From assembly GCA_965369945.1 (NCBI GenBank), contig CBDUST010000258.1, forward strand, positions 1 through 6,719: a stretch of DNA of 6,719 nt, read 5' to 3'. The notes beneath the pieces are model-generated. The model did not search any database, had not been told where the DNA came from, and saw nothing but the letters and a program-made list of their open reading frames with translations. The stretch comes from JADFNO01 sp965369945 (GTDB lineage: Bacteria > Planctomycetota > Phycisphaerae > Phycisphaerales > SM1A02). The translations under genes were made by a program, and so were the position numbers. Positions 1 to 6,012 of this stretch are shown here, one piece after another. Within the stretch, counting starts at the first letter, position 1; each line of letters starts with the position of its first letter.

Positions 1-3
1 GAC

Positions 4-22
4 GACGGGCTGGAAGCCCGTC
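4..22. repeat. REP-like hairpin (8-bp perfect stem, 3-nt loop)
   Basis: The arms gacgggct and agcccgtc are exact reverse complements around the loop gga, and the right arm is followed by ccac. The overall form (gacgggctggaagcccgtc) matches a short intergenic hairpin that I remember as recurring in planctomycete genomes, similar to REP elements mobilised by RAYT transposases. The stem is seen directly; the membership of a dispersed family is recollection. No T-run follows on either strand, so it is not a classical intrinsic terminator. Confidence 0.6.
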
Positions 23-67
23 CCACCAAGAATGAAGAGCACTCTTTTGATCCATCAGACAGAACTT

Positions 68-156
68 AGTAACTCGATCAATCGAAATGAAGGTTCTTCA
101 CCGGGCGCCAAATTGGCGCCCGGTGAAGAACCTTGATATTGGTTGATCGAGTTGTT
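68..156. repeat. 89-bp near-perfect inverted repeat (long hairpin/cruciform)
   Basis: The sequence is symmetrical about base 112. The inner arms 90-111 and 113-134 pair perfectly over 22 bp with a single unpaired centre base. A short imperfect stretch follows (mismatches at 89/135 and 86/138, G-T pairs at 84/140 and 82/142). The outer arms 71-81 and 143-153 then pair perfectly over 11 bp, with further weak pairing out to 68/156. The element begins 2 bp after the stop of the minus-strand secreted-protein gene, so it would form a very stable hairpin at the 3' end of that mRNA. There is no T-tract on either side, so a factor-independent terminator of normal form is not supported. It could instead be a 3'-end stabiliser, a MITE-like or REP-like element, or a cruciform. 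I see no target-site duplication. Confidence 0.9.
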
Positions 157-158
157 CG

Positions 159-3100
159 TCAGGTGATCGACCAGAAGATCTGGTCAACGCAATCCTTCCA
201 TGGGAAGATGAAGATAATGCTTACTTGACGAACCTCGTATCGAGTCCTCACTTCGCCAGTGCCGGGCTCGACATGATCCGCCGGATTGCCGGAAAACGTT
301 CTGACCGTATCGGTGTTGAGCGATTGCGCGTCCGTACCAACAACATCCCACGAGTTCGTGTTGAAGTTCCAGAATGAGATTGTGAGTTCCAAACCGACGG
401 TGTTTGCTGACGATTCGATCGTCACCTCAAGTGTCGATGGAGAATCGTTCGGTAACGTTCCAAAGAAATCCAGCGTGATCGGGGCTTCGGTTTGATCGAG
501 TGTGATGCCTGGGGTGTAGCACAGCTTGTTGTCATCCGACGCCAGAAGGGAGTTGAGATTTCCGGAATCATGTACTCCGCGGAACACATCGACGTCGTAA
601 GGTGTAGCTGTGAGGTCCGGCGTGAACGCCTGTACCCATGTGCGCCAAGAGTTGTTGATCGCATACTCATGGTGGGCCCAGAAGGTGATGCCGTTGGCTG
701 GATCCACATTCACTGCGCTGTAATCGCCCCAGCGCCCGGGCGTATACGGTGCGTTGCTCGTCTGTTGGATCACGTCGTCCCGGAACGTTCCGAGCGGGTC
801 GCTCTTGACGCGGAACGCCGTGGCCATGGATATGAATTCGCTCGACGAACTGCGGGAGAAAGTCATCGCCGCATTACCGTGATCGTCGACCGTGATCGAG
901 CTAAAGAACGTTCGAATGCCGGCGCCAGGATCGATCTCACCGGACTGCACGAGCGTCGGATTCTGTCCTGAATCCGGCCAGCCGTTCATGGCTATTTCAT
1001 ACCAGCGGGCGAGGACGCGATTGCTGTTGATGTGATGGGTCGCCCACAGTGACCCGTTACGGTAAGCAGCGCTCCAGAAGCGAGCATCGAACGTTTCTGG
1101 ACGGTTGCCGGTGCCCATCTGGGGGGGGTCCTCGGGTCGACCGTAGGACGGAACCGTCAGCGTGAAATTTGTGATCGCCGGCGATGTCAGGGCGTCTTGC
1201 AACGCGATCAACCGCACGGTTGTATTGGTGACACTCTCACGGTGTTCGATCATGTACAGCGCCGGCGGGTTATCGAAGCTCACCGGCGGAATCCCCGCGG
1301 ATTGTGTCGAAGTGGGGAGCGTAAAGAAATTCGTTTGCGCGGGCGGGTTCCCGACCAAGAGTGATGCTTTATCATAGACGAACACCGGATAGTTTGCGCC
1401 CAGCCCGAAGCCGTCGCCGGTGATGTAGAGCGTATCCGCATCGACGCCGATGTTCGGCGAATCAAACAGATCTCCCGCCAGCGGCGAGGTATTGAAGCGG
1501 TACTTGTGCCACGATCCGTTGGGATCGGAATCGTCCGAAACAGCAACAAGCGCATACGATTGGTTACCGGCGAAAGCTTCGGCCGCCATCGCGAAGAACC
1601 GGCCGCTCAGTTCGTCGTAGATCACCTCCGGGTCGAACACGAAGCCCGTCGCTCCGACGCTTCCCCAGAAGCCGAACGAATTTTCGATCTCGTCTTGGAA
1701 TGTGAGGTTGCCGTCTTTGGTGAAGAACGCGATCGCGCCGTTGGTCATAACCACGACATGATCCGGTCCAACCGCCATGTGCGGATCGGGCGGTGTCCAG
1801 CCGGTGTTGAAAACGCCGGTAAACCCGATCTCGGCTCCTTCGCGAATCTCGCGCGCACCCTTCTCAACGTCGCGTGGATTGAAGGTCGGCGGTTCGTGCG
1901 GCCCGGGCCCCTGAGCCAGGAGAACTTGCTCTCCGGCTGACGGCATATCCGCGGTGACACCCTGCTTCTGATCCGCGAGTTGAAGCGGCGTTGGGCGAAG
2001 CATCGTGACGTTGATACTCGAATCGTCGCCAAGACCCGCGTTGCCATCCCAAACGCACGCAAGCGCACCATCGCTGGTGAACGCCAGCCGCTGAACACCG
2101 GTGGCCGCGGTCATCGCCTGTCTGGCGCCGGTGTGTTGATTCAATCGAACCTCGCCGCCGAATCGAGATCCATCAGCGGCAAACAGTTGGACAAAGACGC
2201 CGACGCCATCACCGTCCGGCCCGTTCCAAGCCACGGCGTGAGTTCCATCAGAAGCCACGGCAATCGCCGCTCCAACCTGCGGCCCCTGCGTATTCGTGTT
2301 GACCACAAACGGCTGACCCTCGGGGCATCCTCGGAAATCGCATCGCTGCGCGACGATACCAAAGTCACTACCGTCCACATCGCGATCCAGCCAGGCAACA
2401 AGGAATCCATCGCGTGTGGCGGCGACCACAGGTTCAATCACGCCGGCCATCAGCCCTTGGTGAAGATTCACTTCCTCGCCGTCGTGAGTTCCCGTCGCAT
2501 CGAACCGCTGCAGACGAATACCGATTGGGGCAGACTGCTCGTCAGCAACGGCGAACACCACCACAAACCCGCCGTTCGTATCAGCCGCGACGCACGGTAT
2601 GGATTCTATTCGACCTTGAACGGTCGAGATGGCGAACTCGTCCCCAAGTGGGCTTCCATCAGCCTTCAGCAGACGACCACGGATCGAGGACGGTTGATCC
2701 CCCGATGCGGCGCTCGTCCAGACCACCATCGCTGTGCCATCGGCCGCAGCCGCGACGACAGGTTTGATTTGATGACCGCGCCACTGTTGGTTGACCAGAA
2801 TCTCCGAACCGCCCTGCAGCTTTTCATCAAGGCGTCGAGCGATGATCGACCCGGCTTGGCCGTCTTGTCCGTGCGATTGCCACACCGCCCAGCCGCCGCC
2901 GACATTATCAAACGCAATTGCAGGGGCGGTCTGATGCGAGTCCGTCCATAAGTTCAGCACCATCTCGGAGCCGATGGCGACCCCGCTGGGATCGAACCGT
3001 TGCGCATAGACGCCGTACCGACCGCCTTGCTGCCTGCGGCTCGACCACACACAGGTTATCTGCCCGCTTGAATCGACACCGATCCCGCCTTCAGCCTGGG

Positions 3101-3245
3101 CGCTGAGACTAAACGTACTTGCTCGCCATTCGTAACGATGCTGCGTCCCTTCGTTGATCTGAACGGTGTCAGCAAAGGCATTCTGACCGCCTAGCAATGC
3201 TAGACCGATCACCGCAGCATAAAAAAGCCTGTCCTTACTTCTCAT
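159..3245 (-). CDS. Large secreted protein with a seven-repeat propeller-like half and a second propeller-like domain
   Basis: The 1028-residue product starts with a clear Sec signal peptide: a basic start (MRSKDR), a hydrophobic core around residues 8-20, and likely cleavage after AFA at residue 25. Residues ~53-420 hold about seven repeats of ~53 residues, each with a G-x-x-x-x-VW core, a GI/GVxxQRFD-like strand and a G-x-E-x-x-x-N ending. Seven such units suggest a seven-bladed beta-propeller (inference). A linker at ~421-460 precedes a second beta-rich region (~470-880) with PPDPHMAVGPDHVV, FDPEVIYDELSGRFF and SDDSDPNGSW, motifs I associate with bacterial secreted propeller-like proteins. 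Residues ~881-1028 look like a C-terminal beta-sandwich (FWNFNTNSWDVV, ending VDQIFWSIT). No catalytic motif, sorting signal or dockerin is visible, so binding or adhesion outside the cytoplasm is more likely than catalysis. The start is supported by a GGAGA Shine-Dalgarno 6 bases upstream. The exact function is unknown. Confidence 0.92.
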   Translation of the reverse strand: MRSKDRLFYAAVIGLALLGGQNAFADTVQINEGTQHRYEWRASTFSLSAQAEGGIGVDSSGQITCVWSSRRQQGGRYGVYAQRFDPSGVAIGSEMVLNLWTDSHQTAPAIAFDNVGGGWAVWQSHGQDGQAGSIIARRLDEKLQGGSEILVNQQWRGHQIKPVVAAAADGTAMVVWTSAASGDQPSSIRGRLLKADGSPLGDEFAISTVQGRIESIPCVAADTNGGFVVVFAVADEQSAPIGIRLQRFDATGTHDGEEVNLHQGLMAGVIEPVVAATRDGFLVAWLDRDVDGSDFGIVAQRCDFRGCPEGQPFVVNTNTQGPQVGAAIAVASDGTHAVAWNGPDGDGVGVFVQLFAADGSRFGGEVRLNQHTGARQAMTAATGVQRLAFTSDGALACVWDGNAGLGDDSSINVTMLRPTPLQLADQKQGVTADMPSAGEQVLLAQGPGPHEPPTFNPRDVEKGAREIREGAEIGFTGVFNTGWTPPDPHMAVGPDHVVVMTNGAIAFFTKDGNLTFQDEIENSFGFWGSVGATGFVFDPEVIYDELSGRFFAMAAEAFAGNQSYALVAVSDDSDPNGSWHKYRFNTSPLAGDLFDSPNIGVDADTLYITGDGFGLGANYPVFVYDKASLLVGNPPAQTNFFTLPTSTQSAGIPPVSFDNPPALYMIEHRESVTNTTVRLIALQDALTSPAITNFTLTVPSYGRPEDPPQMGTGNRPETFDARFWSAAYRNGSLWATHHINSNRVLARWYEIAMNGWPDSGQNPTLVQSGEIDPGAGIRTFFSSITVDDHGNAAMTFSRSSSSEFISMATAFRVKSDPLGTFRDDVIQQTSNAPYTPGRWGDYSAVNVDPANGITFWAHHEYAINNSWRTWVQAFTPDLTATPYDVDVFRGVHDSGNLNSLLASDDNKLCYTPGITLDQTEAPITLDFFGTLPNDSPSTLEVTIESSANTVGLELTISFWNFNTNSWDVVGTDAQSLNTDTVRTFSGNPADHVEPGTGEVRTRYEVRQVSIIFIFPWKDCVDQIFWSIT
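1986..3089 (-). other. Region encoding seven ~53-residue repeats (putative beta-propeller)
   Basis: Repeat units read by eye at residues ~53-105, 106-159, 160-214, 215-270, 271-323, 324-375 and 376-420. Shared features are a hydrophobic strand ending in VW or AW (CVWSS, AVWQS, VVWTS, VAWLD, AVAWN, CVWDG; unit 4 has VVFAV), then an acidic/Gly loop, then a strand ending in QRFD, ARRLD or QLFAADG, then G-x-E and a strand ending in Asn. The repeats are diverged at the DNA level, so they are old duplications. Blade number and fold are inference. Confidence 0.65.
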
Positions 3246-3251
3246 GATTTT

Positions 3252-3255
3252 CTCC
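3252..3255 (-). promoter_or_regulatory. Shine-Dalgarno for the secreted two-propeller protein
   Basis: On the minus strand GGAG lies 6 bases before the ATG (ctggagaaaatcATG). It fixes the start just ahead of the signal peptide. No convincing -35/-10 pair was found upstream. Confidence 0.75.
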
Positions 3256-3458
3256 AGCCTGGTGGGCGTCGTCGGGGGTATCCTTCATCTTACGGCAAGC
3301 CAAGTCGCCGTGCGAGGCAAAAACTGGGCCGTTCGTTGGGCGATTCAAACCACCTTTTGGATCGATTCCTCGCCCGGGCTCGGGACCCGGCCTTGCCATC
3401 GACCGATAGGAGAAGAGCGCCCAAGCCCATCAACCGGGTAATCAAGGCAACCTGGCGA

Positions 3459-3490
3459 AGGGTCAGGCACACTTTGCCAATGCCTGGCAG
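3459..3490. repeat. REP-like motif in the divergent gap
   Basis: The string agggtcaggcacacttt is followed by small inverted pairs: CAGGCA (3464-3469) with TGCCTG (3481-3486), and TGCCA (3475-3479) with TGGCA (3485-3489). Sequences of the form gggtcaggcac...ttt are, from memory, typical of REP/RAYT-related dispersed repeats. Only one diverged copy is present here and no RAYT gene is in the window, so this is a tentative call. Confidence 0.35.
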
Positions 3491-3509
3491 GAACTGGATC
3501 GCCGCGACG

Positions 3510-5135
3510 ATGATCTTCAAACGCCAACTTATCAGGTCTTCGGCCATCAGCGTCTGCTGTGCACTGACCACGACTGCCGGCCAACAGCCGTCGAGCCAGG
3601 TGTCAGCGACCACCCAGACCGCGATCATCGATGAATCGGGATGCGACGATGTGCGGCTACCTATTGGGATGAACCTCAGCGCTCCAACGTACTACAGCGG
3701 CGAAATCCCATTTCGGGACGCGTTCATGCTCTCCAGCCAGTGGTTCCATCAGCACTCGAACGCCACAGATCCTTGGGACCTCGGCGAACTCGAATTGACC
3801 GACGATGGATGGCCGATCCTAGAGCGCGGTCGCGGGGCTGCTTGTCTGATGATGCGCAATCTGAACGGACGGTACCCTCGCGGCACGTACATCTGCACGT
3901 TCGCCGGAACGGGTGAGATCGCCGTCGGACTCGATGCGCATCAGATCCGCGACGACCCGGGGCGAGTGGTATTTGAAGTTCTCAGGCCGACCGACGCGGG
4001 CATCCTGTTCAAGATCAAATGGCAGGACCGCGCGGATCCGATTCGCAATGTTCGCATTTGGCTGCCCGGCATGCATCCACGCCCGGGTCGGTTGCAGTCA
4101 ATCTTCAATCCAATCTTCCTGCGGCGACTCGAACCGTTCTCCGTTCTCCGGTTCATGGATTGGCAAACGACGAACGAGTCGACGCTACAAACATGGTCGA
4201 TGCGTACTCAATTAACCGCGCGCACCCAGGCCGCTGCCCACGGCGTGGCGATCGAACACATGATCGATCTGTGCAACACACTGGCGGCCGACCCGTGGGT
4301 TTGCATTCCGCACCAAGCTGATGACGATTTCATTCGTCGCTTCGCCGAATTGACCAAAGCACGACTCGCTCGGGACCGGCGAGTCTATGTCGAATACTCC
4401 AATGAGGCCTGGAATCCGCAGTTCAAGCAGCATGGTTGGGTGGCCCAGAACGGCGATGGTGCGAACCACCCCACAAAGTACGCCGCGCTCGCCGCCAACG
4501 TCTTCTCCATCTGGCGCGACGTTTTCGCCGGGCAAGAAGATCGCATCATCCGCGTCGCCGGTTGTCAACAAATGAATCCCTGGGTAGCTGAGGTCATACT
4601 CGACCAACTTGGCGAGCAAGTCGATGCGCTCGCTCCGGCGTTCTACTTTGATGTCCGCGATGGCTTCGACGAGCTTGAGCAACTGGGTGCTGCCTCTACG
4701 GGGAGAGACGTTCTCGAGCTAGCCAAGAAGTCACTAAACGAACGATCGATTCCGAAAATGCGCCAGCACGTAGCGCTTGCCGAGCGATACGGCGTTGACC
4801 TGATCACCTATGAAGGCGGCCAGCACATTCTCCCTCACCCTGCCGGTACGACGCCGCCGTTCATCCAAGCCATGTGGGATGCTCAGCACGATCCGGCGAT
4901 GTACGGCATGTACGAGAATCTTCTTGAGAGTTTTCGCCAGATGGAGGGACGCCTTTTCGTCGCGTTCAATTTTGTCGGCCGGCAAGATTCTCGTTGGGGG
5001 TCATGGGGACACTTGGCATATCTTACCCAACCCATCGCACACGCCCCGAAGTATCATGCACTGATCGATCACGCCGAGATATCCCCGCCGAAGGCCGCAA
5101 ACGGGCATCGAGACCGGCTGGAGACCGTGCGCTGA
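3510..5135 (+). CDS. Exported GH-A-clan-like glycoside hydrolase (orphan TIM-barrel family)
   Basis: With ATG at 3510 the product is 541 residues. It opens with MIFKRQLIRSS and a hydrophobic stretch ending near TTAG (residues ~12-24), a plausible Sec signal peptide. Residues ~48-200 form a beta-rich N-terminal domain, followed by a probable (beta/alpha)8 barrel from about residue 205. YVEYSNEAWN (293-302) has the Asn-Glu pair expected of a clan GH-A acid/base (Glu299), and ITYEGGQH (432-439) places Glu435 at the end of a strand where the nucleophile belongs. HQADDDFIRRF (268-278) and RFMDW (214-218) are further conserved-looking blocks. Related proteins are, as I recall, often labelled cellulose-binding-domain proteins in planctomycetes and proteobacteria; the substrate is unknown. 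The frame is open back to a TTG at 3336, but those extra 58 residues are Arg/Pro-rich and lack a signal peptide; ATG 3480 is another option. No start has a well-placed Shine-Dalgarno (CAGGAA is 16 bases before 3510). It converges with the next gene at 17 bp. Confidence 0.85.
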   Translation: MIFKRQLIRSSAISVCCALTTTAGQQPSSQVSATTQTAIIDESGCDDVRLPIGMNLSAPTYYSGEIPFRDAFMLSSQWFHQHSNATDPWDLGELELTDDGWPILERGRGAACLMMRNLNGRYPRGTYICTFAGTGEIAVGLDAHQIRDDPGRVVFEVLRPTDAGILFKIKWQDRADPIRNVRIWLPGMHPRPGRLQSIFNPIFLRRLEPFSVLRFMDWQTTNESTLQTWSMRTQLTARTQAAAHGVAIEHMIDLCNTLAADPWVCIPHQADDDFIRRFAELTKARLARDRRVYVEYSNEAWNPQFKQHGWVAQNGDGANHPTKYAALAANVFSIWRDVFAGQEDRIIRVAGCQQMNPWVAEVILDQLGEQVDALAPAFYFDVRDGFDELEQLGAASTGRDVLELAKKSLNERSIPKMRQHVALAERYGVDLITYEGGQHILPHPAGTTPPFIQAMWDAQHDPAMYGMYENLLESFRQMEGRLFVAFNFVGRQDSRWGSWGHLAYLTQPIAHAPKYHALIDHAEISPPKAANGHRDRLETVR

Positions 5136-5152
5136 TCGCCGAGACTACCCCG

Positions 5153-5674
5153 CTACGTCGATTTCGTTTCGATCACTTCGCCGAACTTCGTCCCGAGCTG
5201 CTTCAAATAAGTCTCCATCGTCGCGGTATAGCCGAAGACAAATCGAGCAAATACGCGGAAGATCGGGTTGTAGATTTCGCCGCCCTCGGTGATCGTCAAC
5301 TCGCATCCGCCATCGGTGGGTGTGATCTGGTAGGTCCAGGTCCCGCCGAACGATTTGTTATCGACGATCTGCATCACGAGACGTTCGGGTGGATCGCTTG
5401 TCGTAACCATCATCGCCAACGGCCCCGTTCGCTTGCTCGTCTCGCGCCAGACGGCGTTGCCTTCGCGATCCGGCAAACGCTCGACCTTGGCCAGACCCGT
5501 TCGCCAGCCGGGTTGTCCCTGAAAATCGGTGATCGCGTCGAATACGATTGCCGGCGTCTGATTGAACCGCGCTTTGCGTGACGCAACGTGCGCCTTGGGA
5601 ATGAACATGCCAATCACTACCACAAGCAAGATCAGTCCGACGATCAGCCCAAGCCCAATCAGTATCCATTTCAT
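5153..5674 (-). CDS. Membrane-anchored SRPBCC (START/Bet v 1-like) family protein
   Basis: The 173-residue product begins with one strongly hydrophobic segment (residues ~3-25), then a short basic stretch. A domain of about 140 residues follows with the SRPBCC pattern: an N-terminal strand and helix (ARFNQTPAIVFDAITDFQGQPGW), strands around VERLP and AVWRE, a TSDPPERLVMQIVD block, GGTWTYQI, GCELTITEGGEI, and a long C-terminal helix (residues ~151-170). This fold is a hydrophobic ligand-binding cavity; the domain would sit on one membrane face. No ligand can be named. The ATG is chosen because GGAG lies 6 bases upstream and it begins the transmembrane segment. The reading frame extends 52 codons further upstream without any recognisable protein character. 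The gene is divergent from the TetR gene and may share its regulation. Confidence 0.88.
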   Translation of the reverse strand: MKWILIGLGLIVGLILLVVVIGMFIPKAHVASRKARFNQTPAIVFDAITDFQGQPGWRTGLAKVERLPDREGNAVWRETSKRTGPLAMMVTTSDPPERLVMQIVDNKSFGGTWTYQITPTDGGCELTITEGGEIYNPIFRVFARFVFGYTATMETYLKQLGTKFGEVIETKST

Positions 5675-5680
5675 TTCAAG

Positions 5681-5692
5681 CTCCGTTCGGAG
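5681..5692 (-). promoter_or_regulatory. Shine-Dalgarno of the SRPBCC gene inside a small inverted repeat
   Basis: On the minus strand the leader reads ctccgaacggag, then cttgaa, then ATG. GGAG is the ribosome binding site at 6-base spacing and is complementary to the preceding CTCC with a GAAC loop. The short hairpin could weakly mask the site. The complementarity is seen; any regulatory effect is inference, and a 4-bp stem may simply be chance. Confidence 0.55.
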
Positions 5693-5912
5693 GAGCGGCG
5701 AGTCCCTGGCTGAACTCCTTTTCGCCCTGACCGCCATCGTATTGCATTGCCTCAGCCCATACAGGCGACTGGCGATCCAGGCTATCGAAACCGTGCTCAG
5801 GATACCCATGTCCCTCGGGGAGCCGGACAAGGCCTTCAGAGGCTAGATGGAACACGTCAGCAAGCCTCTTTCCAAGCGATGGCCCCGGTCCCCGCATCGA
5901 ATTCTAACACTG

Positions 5913-5942
5913 TTGCTTGATTTATTGGTTCTTCTCGATATT
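5913..5942 (+). promoter_or_regulatory. Candidate promoter for the TetR gene
   Basis: TTGCTT (5913-5918) and GATATT (5937-5942) are 18 bases apart and match the sigma-70 consensus at 3 and 4 of 6 positions. The candidate -10 directly abuts the palindrome at 5944-5963, which is where a repressor would block initiation. The match is weak and planctomycete promoters are poorly defined, so this is a positional guess. Confidence 0.3.
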
Positions 5943-5943
5943 A

Positions 5944-5963
5944 TTGATTGATCGTTCAATCAA
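5944..5963. promoter_or_regulatory. Palindromic candidate TetR operator
   Basis: The arms TTGATTGA and TCAATCAA are perfect reverse complements around a 4-base spacer TCGT. Size, symmetry and position (45 bp before the adjacent TetR-family start) fit an autoregulatory TetR operator. A related half-site, GCTTGATT at 5915-5922, mirrors AATCAAGC at 5958-5965, so a second dimer or a longer site is possible. That the adjacent regulator binds here is inferred from proximity. Confidence 0.7.
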
Positions 5964-5985
5964 GCAAGGCGAGCTCGACAAGCCT

Positions 5986-6012
5986 ATGTCATTCCGCAGG
6001 AAGCCCAAGTGA
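5986..6012 (+). CDS. Possible 8-codon leader ORF overlapping the TetR start
   Basis: ATG at 5986 opens a reading frame encoding MSFRRKPK, whose TGA (6010-6012) overlaps the regulator's GTG start in the 4-base arrangement GTGA typical of translational coupling. The only upstream purine run (aaggcgag, ending 12 bases before) is a poor Shine-Dalgarno. The regulator's own AGGAAG lies inside this ORF, so the ORF may be accidental. Confidence 0.2.
   Translation: MSFRRKPK
5998..6003 (+). promoter_or_regulatory. Shine-Dalgarno deciding the GTG start of the TetR gene
   Basis: AGGAAG sits 5 bases before GTG at 6009 and supports this non-ATG start. The first ATG in the frame is far inside the helix-turn-helix domain and beyond, so it cannot replace it. 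Confidence 0.75.

Larger units (their letters stand above)
5675..6008. other. 334-bp divergent intergenic region between the SRPBCC and TetR genes
   Basis: The right part (5905-6008) is AT-richer than its surroundings and carries the palindromic operator, a candidate promoter and an 8-codon leader ORF. The left part (5675-5900) has no clear function. It is open on the minus strand as a 73-codon ORF (5676-5897) that stops 1 base before the SRPBCC start, but the product has no recognised motif or hydrophobic pattern and no good ribosome binding site. A 7-bp inverted pair (AGAGGCT at 5838-5844, AGCCTCT at 5863-5869, 18-base loop) lies in the middle. Confidence 0.7.

Noticed and set aside
68..156. 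Ordinary intrinsic terminator
   Set aside because: The stem is much too long and no T-run follows it on either strand; kept as an inverted repeat of unknown role.
1980..2951. 323-codon plus-strand ORF opposite the secreted-protein gene
   Set aside because: It lies wholly antisense to a gene with a signal peptide, repeats and a good ribosome binding site; its product is Arg/Ser/His-rich with no recognisable fold, as expected of a shadow frame.
3330..3360. tRNA T-arm-like string ggtttgaatcg on the minus strand
   Set aside because: The flanking bases do not form the 5-bp T-stem, and no acceptor, D-arm or anticodon arm is found around it.
3290..3628. 112-codon minus-strand ORF across the divergent gap, with somewhat hydrophobic segments
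   Set aside because: It overlaps the signal peptide of the GH-like gene, includes the REP-like motif in its frame (the KVCLTL stretch), ends in an Arg-rich tail and matches no family I know.
4212..4682. 156-codon minus-strand ORF inside the GH-like gene
   Set aside because: Antisense to conserved-looking barrel motifs including the NE acid/base block, with no recognised protein character.
5136..5152. Terminator between the convergent genes
   Set aside because: Only 17 bases separate the stop codons and they contain no stem-loop or T-run.
5562..5846. 94-codon plus-strand ORF over the SRPBCC start and the intergenic region
   Set aside because: Mostly antisense to the transmembrane segment of the SRPBCC gene, which explains its apparent hydrophobicity pattern; no ribosome binding site.
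5676..5897. 73-codon minus-strand ORF ending 1 base before the SRPBCC start
   Set aside because: The position would fit an operon, but there is no Shine-Dalgarno, no recognised motif and no hydrophobic or helical pattern; its end merely spans the ribosome binding site region of the SRPBCC gene.
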